Below are positions 33,066-41,341 of a stretch of 64,000 bases of DNA, in pieces. The position numbers and the translations under genes are program-made. Within the stretch, counting starts at the first letter, position 1. Each line of letters starts with the position of its first letter. Below the pieces are notes generated by a model. It was not told where the DNA came from and ran no database searches. It was given only the letters and a program-made list of their open reading frames with translations. The DNA comes from Myroides marinus (GTDB lineage: Bacteria > Bacteroidota > Bacteroidia > Flavobacteriales > Flavobacteriaceae): positions 62,001 to 126,000 of the forward strand of contig NZ_FNYS01000005.1 of NCBI RefSeq assembly GCF_900109075.1. Direction: 5' to 3'.

Positions 33066-33261
33066 AAACTCTCTCTTTAATGCTATAAAAATATAAAACC
33101 ACTTTTACAACTCAAGCTATTTTATAAAGAAAGAGAAGTATTATCCTCTCTAAATAACTATATCTTCAAAATCCCCTCAAAAAAGACAATTTTTTACTCC
33201 CTCAAAATAAACAAGTTACAATAAACAATTAGAAAAGTTGTCCTATATTTTCAAAAAACAC

Positions 33262-33291
33262 TTGCAAACCCCAGTATTTGCAGTATATTTG
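33262..33291 (+). promoter_or_regulatory. Promoter of tRNA-Ser
   Basis: TTG at 33262-33264 and TATATTTG at 33284-33291 are separated by exactly 19 nt, the Bacteroidota consensus. The tRNA begins 32 bp downstream. Confidence 0.75.
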
Positions 33292-33322
33292 CACTCGCAA
33301 TACGGAAGTAAAGCAGACCAAA

Positions 33323-33407
33323 GGAGGAATGGCAGAGTGGTCGATTGCGGCAGTCTTGAAAACTGTTGACTGTAACAGGTCCGGGGGTTCGAATCCCTCT
33401 TCCTCCG
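33323..33407 (+). tRNA. tRNA-Ser (TGA anticodon)
   Basis: The 85-nt cloverleaf has acceptor GGAGGAA pairing with TTCCTCC, a D-arm with GCAGAGTGG, an anticodon arm GCAGT-CTTGAAA-ACTGT (anticodon TGA), a long class II variable arm (TGACTGTAACAGGTCC region) and a T-loop GGTTCGAATCC. CCA is not encoded. Its last bases (CCCTCTTCCTCCG) form the left attachment site of the integrative element. Confidence 0.95.
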
Positions 33408-33411
33408 CGAA
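33395..33411. mobile_element. attL-like 17-bp repeat within tRNA-Ser
   Basis: CCCTCTTCCTCCGCGAA is repeated perfectly at 36566-36582. The two copies flank an integrase gene, as expected when a tyrosine integrase inserts into a tRNA 3' end and restores it. Confidence 0.8.
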
Positions 33412-33681
33412 ATTATAAATGATAACCTTTTAAAGGTCATCAAAACAACTTAAAACCTATGATTCTCAAAAGAGTTATAGGTTTTTTCTTTTTTAGGGAT
33501 ATCCCATTTTTTTCAAAAGTGCACCCAAAAATACACTTGATTCGGTGCACAGAAAAATATTTTAATGATGCGCACCTTCAAACTTAACGAACCCTTACGC
33601 CAAATGGCGCCAGAGAGTTCTAAACTGTGATTTTGGAACGTTTTAATTCGACATTTATTAATATTTAAAAACAGTTGAATT

Positions 33682-35001
33682 ATGTTAGAAAAACAGTTAT
33701 CAATTAATTTCTTTCTTAAACCCAATAGAGAGAAAAGTGATTTAAGAGGTGTTTACCTTAGAATCACAGTAGATGGTATTCGTAAAGAGACTTCTTTAAG
33801 TCATAAATGGGATATCAATAGATGGAACCAAAAAGCAGGTCGTGCCAACGGCACTAAAGAAGATGCTAAAACGCTAAACTACCTCTTAGATACAATCGTA
33901 TCAAAGATTACTAAGTACAAATTAGAACTCTTAAGCAATGAAGAACCTATTACTGCTTCTGTACTTATGGATTATATCCAAGGTAAAGGAGCTAGTAAAG
34001 TCAAAGTTTTAGAAGAGTTTCAAAAGCACAATGATGAAATGCTTAAACTTGTACCTAAAGAGTACTCCATTGGAACGCATGAAAGATACGTAACAGCAAG
34101 ATCACACGTAGCTGAGTATATCCGTTATGTATATGGTAAAGACGATATAGAGTTTAGAGAACTCAACTATGAGTTTGTAATTGGCTATGAGCACTATTTA
34201 AAAACCGTTAGAGCGTGTTCTAATAACACAGCTATTAAGTATATCTCAAACTTTAAGAAGATTGTTTTAAGGGCAGTTGCTAAAGGAATAATCTCTTCTA
34301 ATCCATTTGTACAGTATAAACCTAAAAAGACTAAGCTCAATAAGAAACCATTAAGCAAACAAGAGCTATCTATTTTAGAAAACAAAGAGTTTATTAACGA
34401 GCGATTAGCAACTGTAAGAGATGTATTTGTTTTTCAGTGTTATACTGGTCTTGCTTATATCGATGTGTTTAAGCTAAAGAAAAGCGATATTACAAAAGAT
34501 GAAGAAGGCAATCTATGGATAAGAACCAACAGACAAAAGACAGATGCTAATATTACCATCCCTTTACTTCCTAAAGCTATACAGATAATGGAAAAGTATA
34601 AAGATCATCCTGATTGCACTTATAAAGATATAGTACTTCCCGTTCGCTCAAATCAAAAGATGAATGAGTATTTAAAAGAGATTGCCTCACTGTGCGAGAT
34701 AAGCGAACTAAATACGCATAAAGCAAGAAGAACTTTTGGAAGTACTGTAACTCTTGGCAATGGCGTACCTATTCACGTAGTAAAAGAAATGTTAGGTCAT
34801 CACTCTGTTAAACAAACAGAGGAATACGCTCTAACAGAAGAAGAGTCTATTAAAACTGAAATGCAGATATTAAAAGATAAGCTTGAGGGAAAAGCAAATA
34901 AACAAACTGATACTTACACCGATTTATTAGAGAGTTTAAAAAAGCTAAATCCTGATAAATTAACTCAACTAACTAATTTTATTAATCAGTTAAATGGATA
35001 A
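33682..35001 (+). CDS. Tyrosine recombinase/integrase
   Basis: The protein has 439 residues. An arm-binding N-terminal domain (SINFFLKPNREKSDLRGVYLRITVDG) is followed by a SAM-like core-binding domain and a catalytic domain with YTGLAYIDVFKL, HKARRTFGST, LGHHSVKQTEEYA and the nucleophile Tyr in EEYA. The place of the first catalytic Arg reads GLAYIDV, a variation common in Bacteroidota mobile-element integrases. It catalyses site-specific insertion at tRNA-Ser, whose 3' end lies 275 bp upstream. The C-terminal 50 residues are charged. Confidence 0.92.
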   Translation: MLEKQLSINFFLKPNREKSDLRGVYLRITVDGIRKETSLSHKWDINRWNQKAGRANGTKEDAKTLNYLLDTIVSKITKYKLELLSNEEPITASVLMDYIQGKGASKVKVLEEFQKHNDEMLKLVPKEYSIGTHERYVTARSHVAEYIRYVYGKDDIEFRELNYEFVIGYEHYLKTVRACSNNTAIKYISNFKKIVLRAVAKGIISSNPFVQYKPKKTKLNKKPLSKQELSILENKEFINERLATVRDVFVFQCYTGLAYIDVFKLKKSDITKDEEGNLWIRTNRQKTDANITIPLLPKAIQIMEKYKDHPDCTYKDIVLPVRSNQKMNEYLKEIASLCEISELNTHKARRTFGSTVTLGNGVPIHVVKEMLGHHSVKQTEEYALTEEESIKTEMQILKDKLEGKANKQTDTYTDLLESLKKLNPDKLTQLTNFINQLNG

Positions 35002-35006
35002 TAAAA

Positions 35007-35075
35007 ACTCCCTTAAATTCTCTACACTTTCTAACAGTTTACTGTTGTATTTGCAAGCAAGGAATTTAAGGGAGT
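35007..35075 (+). terminator. Nested hairpin after the integrase gene
   Basis: ACTCCCTTAAATTC pairs almost perfectly with GGAATTTAAGGGAGT, and AACAGTTTACTGTT forms a hairpin inside. A short T-rich tract follows. It probably ends integrase transcription. Confidence 0.65.
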
Positions 35076-35083
35076 CAATTTTC

Positions 35084-35127
35084 AACCTATTTAATAAGTA
35101 GACATTTTCTACTTACTAAATAGGTTT
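35084..35127 (-). terminator. Terminator of the excisionase-like gene
   Basis: AACCTATTTA pairs with TAAATAGGTT, with AAGTAGA/TCTACTT inside. The stem overlaps the last codons of the minus-strand gene. Confidence 0.6.
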
Positions 35128-35363
35128 TCGATCTCTTTTCTGTTGTAGTAATACGAGCCTAGTATTTTGCGATACTGCAATTTACCACTGATACGCAATG
35201 TTTGTAATGAAGCTGGCGAGATATTAAGTAGTTGCCTTGCTACTTTTGCCTTTACCCATTCAAGAGAGTTTTCTTTGCTCTGTTTAGCTAATAGTTCTTT
35301 TAGCTCTCCAATGATTGTTTGTGCAAACAGTCTTAAATCTTCTTTTGTGATTTGATTTTCCAT
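35109..35363 (-). CDS. Excisionase-like HTH protein
   Basis: The 84-residue protein ends in a MerR/excisionase-type HTH: SLEWVKAKVARQLLNISPASLQTLRISGKLQYRKILGSYYYNRKEI. The N-terminal half is a helix (LFAQTIIGELKELLAKQ). Small proteins of this type beside Bacteroidota integrases act as excision or control factors. It is convergent with the integrase gene. Confidence 0.82.
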   Translation of the reverse strand: MENQITKEDLRLFAQTIIGELKELLAKQSKENSLEWVKAKVARQLLNISPASLQTLRISGKLQYRKILGSYYYNRKEIENLFSK

Positions 35364-35533
35364 GATAATTATCTTTAAGGTTAAACAACTAAACTATAAC
35401 CAAAATAGATTTTACTTGATTTTTGGCAGTTTTGAGGCCTATTTGGCTTTATTATGCCTATTAAATTCAGTTATTAATTATAGAACATAAAATACATCAA
35501 AGAAGAAATACTTGGAATCAAAAGAAAACATCT

Positions 35534-35620
35534 TTACTTACTTGAGCAGAAAGAAGCCATAGATAATGCTTTATTACTTCTTGTATTCTCGTAATTAATA
35601 CTCTTATTTCTTTTACCCAT
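35534..35620 (-). pseudogene. Possible mobilization-gene stub
   Basis: A 28-codon frame starts MGKRNKSINYENTRSNKA and stops early. Just upstream on the minus strand is CTCCCGAAGGTCGCAAA followed by the ATG. Basic small openings of this kind begin some mobC-type genes, but the rest is lost. This is a weak call based on context. Confidence 0.3.
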
Positions 35621-35705
35621 TTTGCGACCTTCGGGAGAAAAACGAGCGGTCTTTGATACTGGAAAATTTTCAATTTGTAAGGACAAAGACACATCTCGAT
35701 GATTC

Positions 35706-36133
35706 TCACGTCAATTTATCGCGGCTAATACTCAGTAAATAATCATTGACATCCTTGTAATCTTTATATCTAACTCTTGCATCTTTTGTAATTAATGGAA
35801 ATGCTGCAATTAACTTCTCAGAGGTTTAATTGCTGTAACCTCATAATATTTCTCTCCTATATTAGCCTGTGTAATATAAAGTTACTAGTAAAGAGAAAAA
35901 CAATTGTTTGCTAAAATCTTTAGAACTTTTTTGAATCACAAACCAGGGGTATTTTCCTCTCTAAAAGGAGAGTGATACCAGGCTTGTTTATCATTGATTT
36001 TAGTTGGTTTTATATCTAGGCTATCTAAAATAGAAATAATCAATATATTTTTTTCTTCTTGAATATTCATAAGTCGGGTTATATGATTGTATATTGTTGA
36101 TTTACAACTGTTAAGATGATATCTATATGTCAT
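35706..36133 (-). pseudogene. Broken CHC2-type primase gene of the mobile element
   Basis: The first 65 codons give ILDSLDIKPTKINDKQAWYHSPFREENTPGL, close to the start of CHC2 zinc-finger primases of Bacteroidota mobile elements (YxSPFRxExTPSF), then a stop at 35936-35938. After about 120 degraded bases, a second piece in another frame reads FPLITKDARVRYKDYKDVNDYLL and ends at 35706, resembling the C terminus of the same family. The centre of the gene is missing, so it is inactive. Confidence 0.6.
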
Positions 36134-36458
36134 TTAGTTATCATCTGAGCATCTGATCATAATTGTACTAATAGTGAATTACTTTCTTTAGATGAGCACA
36201 GATGAACCGTAGATGACAAGCAGTTGATTATTCACTAACAATTAAGTTATTGATATATAGATTGTTATTTATTTATTTCATCTATCATCTGATCTACAAG
36301 AGTATTTTTTTTAAAATCGGTAATATTTACCATTATAAATAGCAACCATCCAAAAGGTTATAGAGGTAGTGATGGTATATTGAAATAGAAGAAATTACTG
36401 ATATATGTGTCTTTTTCTTTATTTAAAAAGTAGAAAGTATTAACTTTAACAAGAATCT
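36134..36458. other. Intergenic stretch inside the element
   Basis: About 325 bp of AT-rich DNA. Several ATCATCTG/CAGATGAT-like words occur near 36130-36300, but no gene or clear site is seen. Confidence 0.35.
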
Positions 36459-36565
36459 CAAAATGATTCCAAATCATAGTTTTAAACTTTCTCTATTAGG
36501 TGCTTACTACAATTAAAAAAAGTGAACATCCCTATTTATAAGGCATACGGAATAAAAGAGACTAA

Positions 36566-36582
36566 CCCTCTTCCTCCGCGAA
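36566..36582. mobile_element. attR-like 17-bp repeat
   Basis: Perfect copy of 33395-33411, the 3' end of tRNA-Ser. It marks the right edge of the integrative element. A one-mismatch copy is at 9382-9398. Confidence 0.75.
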
Positions 36583-36584
36583 GA

Positions 36585-36614
36585 AAACCGATAATGAGAG
36601 TTATCGGTTTTTTT
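36585..36614 (+). terminator. Displaced tRNA-type terminator
   Basis: AAACCGATAA and TTATCGGTTT arms followed by T residues, directly after the attR-like word. It probably belonged to tRNA-Ser before insertion. Confidence 0.7.
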
Positions 36615-36722
36615 ATGCTCAAAAGTTATTGATAGTTTCACTCTCAGAATAATGTTGAGCATAAAAAAACGAAATATCACATGCAATGAGGTATTGGTTT
36701 TCTTTGTGTCAATTAACCTTTA

Positions 36723-37292
36723 ATGAGTTCTCTAATCTCTAGTCGCTTACTTCGTCCTAATTTATGAGCATAAAAAAGAGGTTAAACACAGTTTAGCTAT
36801 TTTTCTTCGTGCTTATTAACCTCTAATGGGATCTCTACTCCCTTCCAAAAGGAACCTCCTCTTAATAAAGAATACCACATATAATTAAATATTGGTTTCA
36901 TTTTTATCAATCACTCTTCTAATAGATATATTCACAACAACTATTTACTACACCCTATATATCCATACCTATTTTTCACTTGATATTTATAACTTCTAAA
37001 TAATTAAGTAACTCTTCAATAATTAAATTATTCAAACATTTTTTCCCACTCCTAATTGACGTTTATAAAAAACCCTACTTTAAGCGAATTATTTTTCGCC
37101 AATCTAAACATTAAAAAACAACTATTTTATAATAATTATAACACATAAAATATACAATAACAATACTTTATTAACACCCATCAGCAATTAAAACAACTTC
37201 TTAAATAATACTAATATTAATTTTAAGTTAATTTTATTTTAAAAATATATTATTTTTTGTTTACTTTAGTTTAACTAAACAAATAAAAATTT
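36723..37292. other. Intergenic region before the porin gene
   Basis: About 570 bp, extremely AT-rich after 37000. AGAGGTTAA at 36777 and TTAACCTCT at 36827 form an inverted repeat. No gene is seen; the promoter of the porin/peptidase pair must lie near 37230-37280. Confidence 0.4.
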
Positions 37293-38036
37293 ATGATTTC
37301 AACAAGATTAGGTAGCTTAACAGCTATCATTTTTTCGATGGTTAGCATGAGTCTCCATGCACAAAGTGAGCAAAATGAGCAAAAAAAAGACAATCGATTC
37401 AAAGTAGGAATTGATTTAGGGTATACTAATACCTCATTAAACGCTAATATTTCCAACTTAGTAGACTCTAAGTATAACTCTCGTGGGGGGTTTGGAGTTA
37501 ATGTTTCTGCAGAAATGAATGTATGGAAAACCTTATTTGTATCTACGGGAGTTTCTTATTTACAAAGAAACTATGAGTTTGAGAGAACAGGCTCTCGTGA
37601 AGGGTGGTACTCTAAATACAATAATGATTTTATATCAGTTCCATTATTAGTAGGTGGATACTTAATTAATAACCCGTATACAACAGATGGTGTTTGGGTT
37701 AAAGTTGCTGGAGGTATTTATACTGAGTATTGGGCAAAAATGAAAACAGAAGGGCAATATCCTGTTTTCTCAGAACTACAACCTGATGGATCATTTAACT
37801 ACACTACAGTTTCTGAAAAATATGATTTTGGTAAAAATGAAAATCAATTACGCAGACTATCTATGGGACTACAAGGACAAGTTCAAGTAGGTTATTCTAT
37901 TGATAAAATTGATGTCTTTGCAGGTTACAATTATTTGTATGGTTTATCAGACACATACAAATATGATAGCCCAGGGGATAAAAAGATCACTAGAGATTCA
38001 CATATGATTTCAATAGGAGCTGCTTATAAATTTTAA
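37293..38036 (+). CDS. Outer-membrane beta-barrel protein (porin family)
   Basis: The protein has 247 residues with a signal peptide ending SLHAQ. The mature part has alternating amphipathic strands (FKVGIDLGYTNTS, FGVNVSAEMNV, LFVSTGVSYLQRNYEF) and ends ISIGAAYKF with the terminal aromatic typical of barrels. About eight to ten strands fit a small PorT/OmpW-like barrel. The S41 peptidase gene follows 14 bp later, so the two are one operon. Confidence 0.8.
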   Translation: MISTRLGSLTAIIFSMVSMSLHAQSEQNEQKKDNRFKVGIDLGYTNTSLNANISNLVDSKYNSRGGFGVNVSAEMNVWKTLFVSTGVSYLQRNYEFERTGSREGWYSKYNNDFISVPLLVGGYLINNPYTTDGVWVKVAGGIYTEYWAKMKTEGQYPVFSELQPDGSFNYTTVSEKYDFGKNENQLRRLSMGLQGQVQVGYSIDKIDVFAGYNYLYGLSDTYKYDSPGDKKITRDSHMISIGAAYKF

Positions 38037-38050
38037 TAAAATCACACACA

Positions 38051-39730
38051 ATGAAAAGAATAAAACATAAAATAACTATACTTAGTTTATCTATATTATC
38101 ATTATCATCTGCAACAGTGTTTACATCTTGTTCTACTGACGATGTTACAGTTACAGACCCTAGAAGATTTACAGCAAATGACGTACAATCGTATGCAGAC
38201 CTATTTGAAGTTTTTTGGAAAACAATGGATCAACAATACAACTACTTTGCTGAACAAAGACAACAAGGTGGATTAGATTGGGATGAAGTGTACAAAACGT
38301 ATCATCCTAAATTTGCTGCTCTAAAAACTTATGGAAGACCAGGAGAAGACGATGGACAAATAAACGCAGACTTCCTAGCTGCTTCTGGTTACTTTAAAGA
38401 GATTATAAATCCTATTATTGACCGTCACTTTAATGTTAAAATACAGTTCCCAGCAACTAACAAAAACATTATTAGAACCCTTACTTTCTTTGGTGGAATG
38501 TTAAATGAGGATAATCCTAATACATATCCATTCGAAGATAAATTTGGTTATATGCAACAAAGAGTTGATAAAAATGCATTTAAATCAAAAACAGCTAGTT
38601 TAGGTATAATAGCAGGTAATTTAACTTCTAATCCTGATATCTATTATTTAACTTTTAGTCAGTTTGCTGTAACTAATAGCTTTAAAATAACTTTAGCTAA
38701 TCAATACTTAAACCCTAGTAAAGGAAATGCTTTACTATTGACAAAAGAGATTCTTTCTGAAAGCGAAGAGTTAAATGCTATTAAAGATGTTAATATGCGT
38801 AACGCTATTAAAGATGTTACTTTTAATATACTGGATACATATAACTCTTATTCTGAATCTGAGGTTTTTAAAACATTTATGCAAGAAGTTGCTAAATTTA
38901 ACCAAACTGAAATAGTTACTAAAGAGTTAACTACAGCTGCTCAAAAAGCTCTAATAGCATATAATGCATTACCTAAGTACAATACGATAGCACCTTACGG
39001 TCCTTTATACAATGCTGCTACAGCAGACTACGTAGGTTCGTTTATTGGTCTTATGGGGAATCATATTAATTTTGGGTATAATTTCCCAGAATTAACTGGT
39101 GCTATAACACAAATCATAGCAAGAGCTCCATTCTACGAAAAATTCTTAAATCCTTTACATAATGGCGATATTAAGAAGATTATTATAGATTTACGATCTA
39201 ATGGTGGTGGAGCAGTTGTTGATGCACGTTTTATTTCAGATCGTTTTATTACTAAAAATACTGTATTTGCTTACCAAAGAACAAGAGAAGGTAACGGTAG
39301 ATTTAACTATACTCCATGGGTGGAGGCTAAAACAAAACCACACAACTTTGGTATTCCAGCCAATATTCCTATTGCTATTCTAACAGATAAAGGTAGTGCT
39401 AGTATGTCTGAGATAACTACATTAATGTTAAAATCTCAAGGAAACCAAGTTGTAAGTATTGGTGATTATAGTGCAGGTGCTACAGCAGGATTAGGTACAG
39501 TTGATGATTTTAACGGTGGTACTAGAGATGCTATCGCTGGAGGTAAATTGACATTCTATATGCCGTTATTAGCAATGAAAGATGCTAATGGAGTTGTAGT
39601 TGAAGGAGTAGGTATAAAACCAAATATTTATGTAACTCCTCCTACTGATGAAGAATTATATCAAATGGCTTCACCTAACTTTGTAGATAGAGTTTTAAAT
39701 GAAGCAATTAATTACTTATCTTCTAAATAA
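38051..39730 (+). CDS. S41 family peptidase lipoprotein
   Basis: The 559-residue protein has a lipoprotein signal ending TVFTSC (Cys27). The C-terminal third carries the S41 core: IKKIIIDLRSNGGGAVVDARF, then AILTDKGSASMSEITTLML with the nucleophile Ser in the GSASMSE element, and VVSIGDYSAGATAGLG. It is longer than simple C-terminal processing proteases, with a large N-terminal helical region, and no PDZ domain is clear. It is surface or periplasmic and coupled to the barrel gene upstream. The substrate is unknown. Confidence 0.85.
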   Translation: MKRIKHKITILSLSILSLSSATVFTSCSTDDVTVTDPRRFTANDVQSYADLFEVFWKTMDQQYNYFAEQRQQGGLDWDEVYKTYHPKFAALKTYGRPGEDDGQINADFLAASGYFKEIINPIIDRHFNVKIQFPATNKNIIRTLTFFGGMLNEDNPNTYPFEDKFGYMQQRVDKNAFKSKTASLGIIAGNLTSNPDIYYLTFSQFAVTNSFKITLANQYLNPSKGNALLLTKEILSESEELNAIKDVNMRNAIKDVTFNILDTYNSYSESEVFKTFMQEVAKFNQTEIVTKELTTAAQKALIAYNALPKYNTIAPYGPLYNAATADYVGSFIGLMGNHINFGYNFPELTGAITQIIARAPFYEKFLNPLHNGDIKKIIIDLRSNGGGAVVDARFISDRFITKNTVFAYQRTREGNGRFNYTPWVEAKTKPHNFGIPANIPIAILTDKGSASMSEITTLMLKSQGNQVVSIGDYSAGATAGLGTVDDFNGGTRDAIAGGKLTFYMPLLAMKDANGVVVEGVGIKPNIYVTPPTDEELYQMASPNFVDRVLNEAINYLSSK

Positions 39731-39763
39731 GTAGAAAAGTAAATCACTACATAACAAAAAACC

Positions 39764-39787
39764 GATAACGAGAGTTGTCGGTTTTTT
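39764..39787 (+). terminator. Terminator of the porin/S41 operon
   Basis: AACCGATAAC and GTTGTCGGTTT pair with a G-T contact and are followed by T residues. The words after it (TATGCTAAAAAGTT) match the repeat block at 36615. Confidence 0.75.
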
Positions 39788-40005
39788 TATGCTAAAAAGT
39801 TCCCAATAACGTGATTTACACCCCCTACAACATTAAAACACCTACTCTATATGTTGTTTGATTTCATTCATTACTACACTTAAGAAAGATAAAAAACAGT
39901 CTTTTTTACCACTCTCAAAATGTACTATCGTTTTTCATGAAAGTTATTTTTTAGTAATTAAAAACACACTCTAAACCCAATGATACCAATGATACCAATG
40001 CTTCA

Positions 40006-40117
40006 CCGAGTTTTGTTCGAGTGTCCTTCGAGAAGTGTTCGGGAACGCTTCGGAAAAAGGGCGTCTTTCCCGAAGCGTTCTCGAACAATGGTCGAACAAC
40101 ACTGCATGAATACTCGG
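40006..40117. repeat. TCGAA-type fold-back repeat
   Basis: Nested arms pair in order: CCGAGT with ACTCGG, TTGTTCGA with TCGAACAA, TTCGAGAA with TTCTCGAA, and a long inner stem where 40037-40059 pairs with 40065-40086 around GGCGT with few mismatches. It is far more GC-rich than its surroundings. Words like GAACGCTTCGG recur in intergenic palindromic repeats of other Bacteroidota, so this is probably a dispersed repeat unit. Confidence 0.7.
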
Positions 40118-40565
40118 TTTGAGGTAAATCAAACTAGGTTCTTGATTAAAAAAATAATGCGAAATGCGAATTCAAACACCTTGCAGAATGGTGTTTTTTA
40201 AACTCATAAGAAGATTTTATTTCACTTTGATTTGTGTCATTTATAATACTTAAATCATCAGTTAGTGCACTGATATAAAACAAAATACTCTACAAAGATA
40301 CAAAAAATAAAAATATGCTTTTAATGCTATCTTATTCCTGTATCAAAAAACAATAAAGGCTTTCCTATAATATAGATGAATAATTCTAGTTTTTAATCTT
40401 AATTAAAGATTTGTATGAAGAAATAAACTCTTCAACCCTAATAACCTTGCGAAGTACGTTCATGGCATTAGTCAATTAAAGAGTGTCAAACACTTGAAGA
40501 TTTTTTAAACAATCTAGTATTTACTTCACGTGTGTTTGTTTTAAATAGAGTTTTGGTTACTCGAT

Positions 40566-41132
40566 TTAAGAGGCTTTACTCTCCTTCTCAAAATACTCTA
40601 TTAGCTGAAGCATTGTATTTTCGGTTTGCATAATATCCAATAAGATCATTTTAAAAGTCTGTTTTGTATTCTCATCTTTGGAGTTTATATTAGAATATAA
40701 GTAAGTCATTAAGAACTCACTCTTATTATTGATCATCTCCTTTAATTCCGCAATATTAGACAGTGTATTCACGCGATTATAATCCATAAGATCTATTTTA
40801 GTACTTGATACTGCCTTCCATCCATTAATCTTCACTTGAGGAATATAAATACCATTTGAATCCATTACTATTTTCTGAATAGAAGCTTCAGTATTTTTAG
40901 CATTCTCTTCTAAAGAAGCAATTAATGCTTTCTGCTTAGGCATCATCGCTTTTATATCCTCCTTAGACTCACTTAATTCAGTGCTAATAGTTGTATATAC
41001 TTGTTTAATATACGCTCTATCCTTGCGTTGAGAATTCCAATTATCAATAAACAGAGCAATTAAAATCCCTACCACAACAGGAATTATCTCTTTAACGAAT
41101 TGTATACTATATCTCTTTATTCTTTGTTTCAT
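40566..41132 (-). CDS. DUF6090-like membrane-anchored protein
   Basis: The protein has 188 residues. A single N-terminal membrane helix in EIIPVVVGILIALFIDNWNS is followed by a basic turn and a long helical, partly coiled-coil domain. The helix with NWN at its end is typical of DUF6090 family proteins. The function of the family is unknown. It is transcribed alone. Confidence 0.75.
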   Translation of the reverse strand: MKQRIKRYSIQFVKEIIPVVVGILIALFIDNWNSQRKDRAYIKQVYTTISTELSESKEDIKAMMPKQKALIASLEENAKNTEASIQKIVMDSNGIYIPQVKINGWKAVSSTKIDLMDYNRVNTLSNIAELKEMINNKSEFLMTYLYSNINSKDENTKQTFKMILLDIMQTENTMLQLIEYFEKESKAS

Positions 41133-41293
41133 AGATCTAAGTAAGGAATAAGGTTGTCAAATTATAAAGCTCAAACACTATTTACTGACTTTTATACCTA
41201 TAAAAAGCCTTTAAACTGAATTAGCCTAAAATATTTCGCTAATTTAATTAAATATTGATATGCGAAACATGAGATACTTAAAATTCTTGAACT

Positions 41294-41333
41294 AAAAAAC
41301 CTCCTTAGTTCAAAATGCACTAAGGAGGTTTTT
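41294..41333. terminator. Terminator of the serine hydrolase gene
   Basis: AACCTCCTTAGT pairs perfectly with ACTAAGGAGGTT and is flanked by A and T runs, so it works on either strand. It lies 8 bp after the hydrolase stop. Confidence 0.85.
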
Positions 41334-41341
41334 ATACTCAT

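Larger units (their letters stand above)
33412..36582. mobile_element. Remnant integrative element in tRNA-Ser
   Basis: The 3.2-kb segment lies between the tRNA 3' end and a perfect 17-bp copy of it. It encodes a tyrosine integrase next to attL, an excisionase-like HTH protein, a possible mobilization-gene stub and a broken CHC2-type primase. No transfer genes or cargo survive, so it is probably a deleted conjugative or mobilizable element. Confidence 0.8.
36459..36722. repeat. Element-edge repeat block, copy 2
   Basis: Diverged, colinear copy of 9279-9545. It contains GTGAACATCCCTATTTATAA, the perfect tRNA-Ser 3' word at 36566-36582, the CCGATAA terminator stem and a hairpin TTTATGCTCAA...TTGAGCATAAA. 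A short third copy of the middle part is at 39764-39805. Confidence 0.65.
39731..40565. other. Long intergenic region with repeats
   Basis: The 835 bp hold a terminator of the CCGATAA type at 39764-39787, a 9-bp tandem AATGATACC repeat at 39979-40000, and the large fold-back repeat at 40006-40117. No gene is supported; the open frame at 39980-40201 is a product of the repeat. Confidence 0.5.

Noticed and set aside
39980..40201. 73-codon open frame over the fold-back repeat
   Set aside because: Its coding text follows directly from the GC-rich palindrome and tandem repeat; it is a by-product of the repeat.
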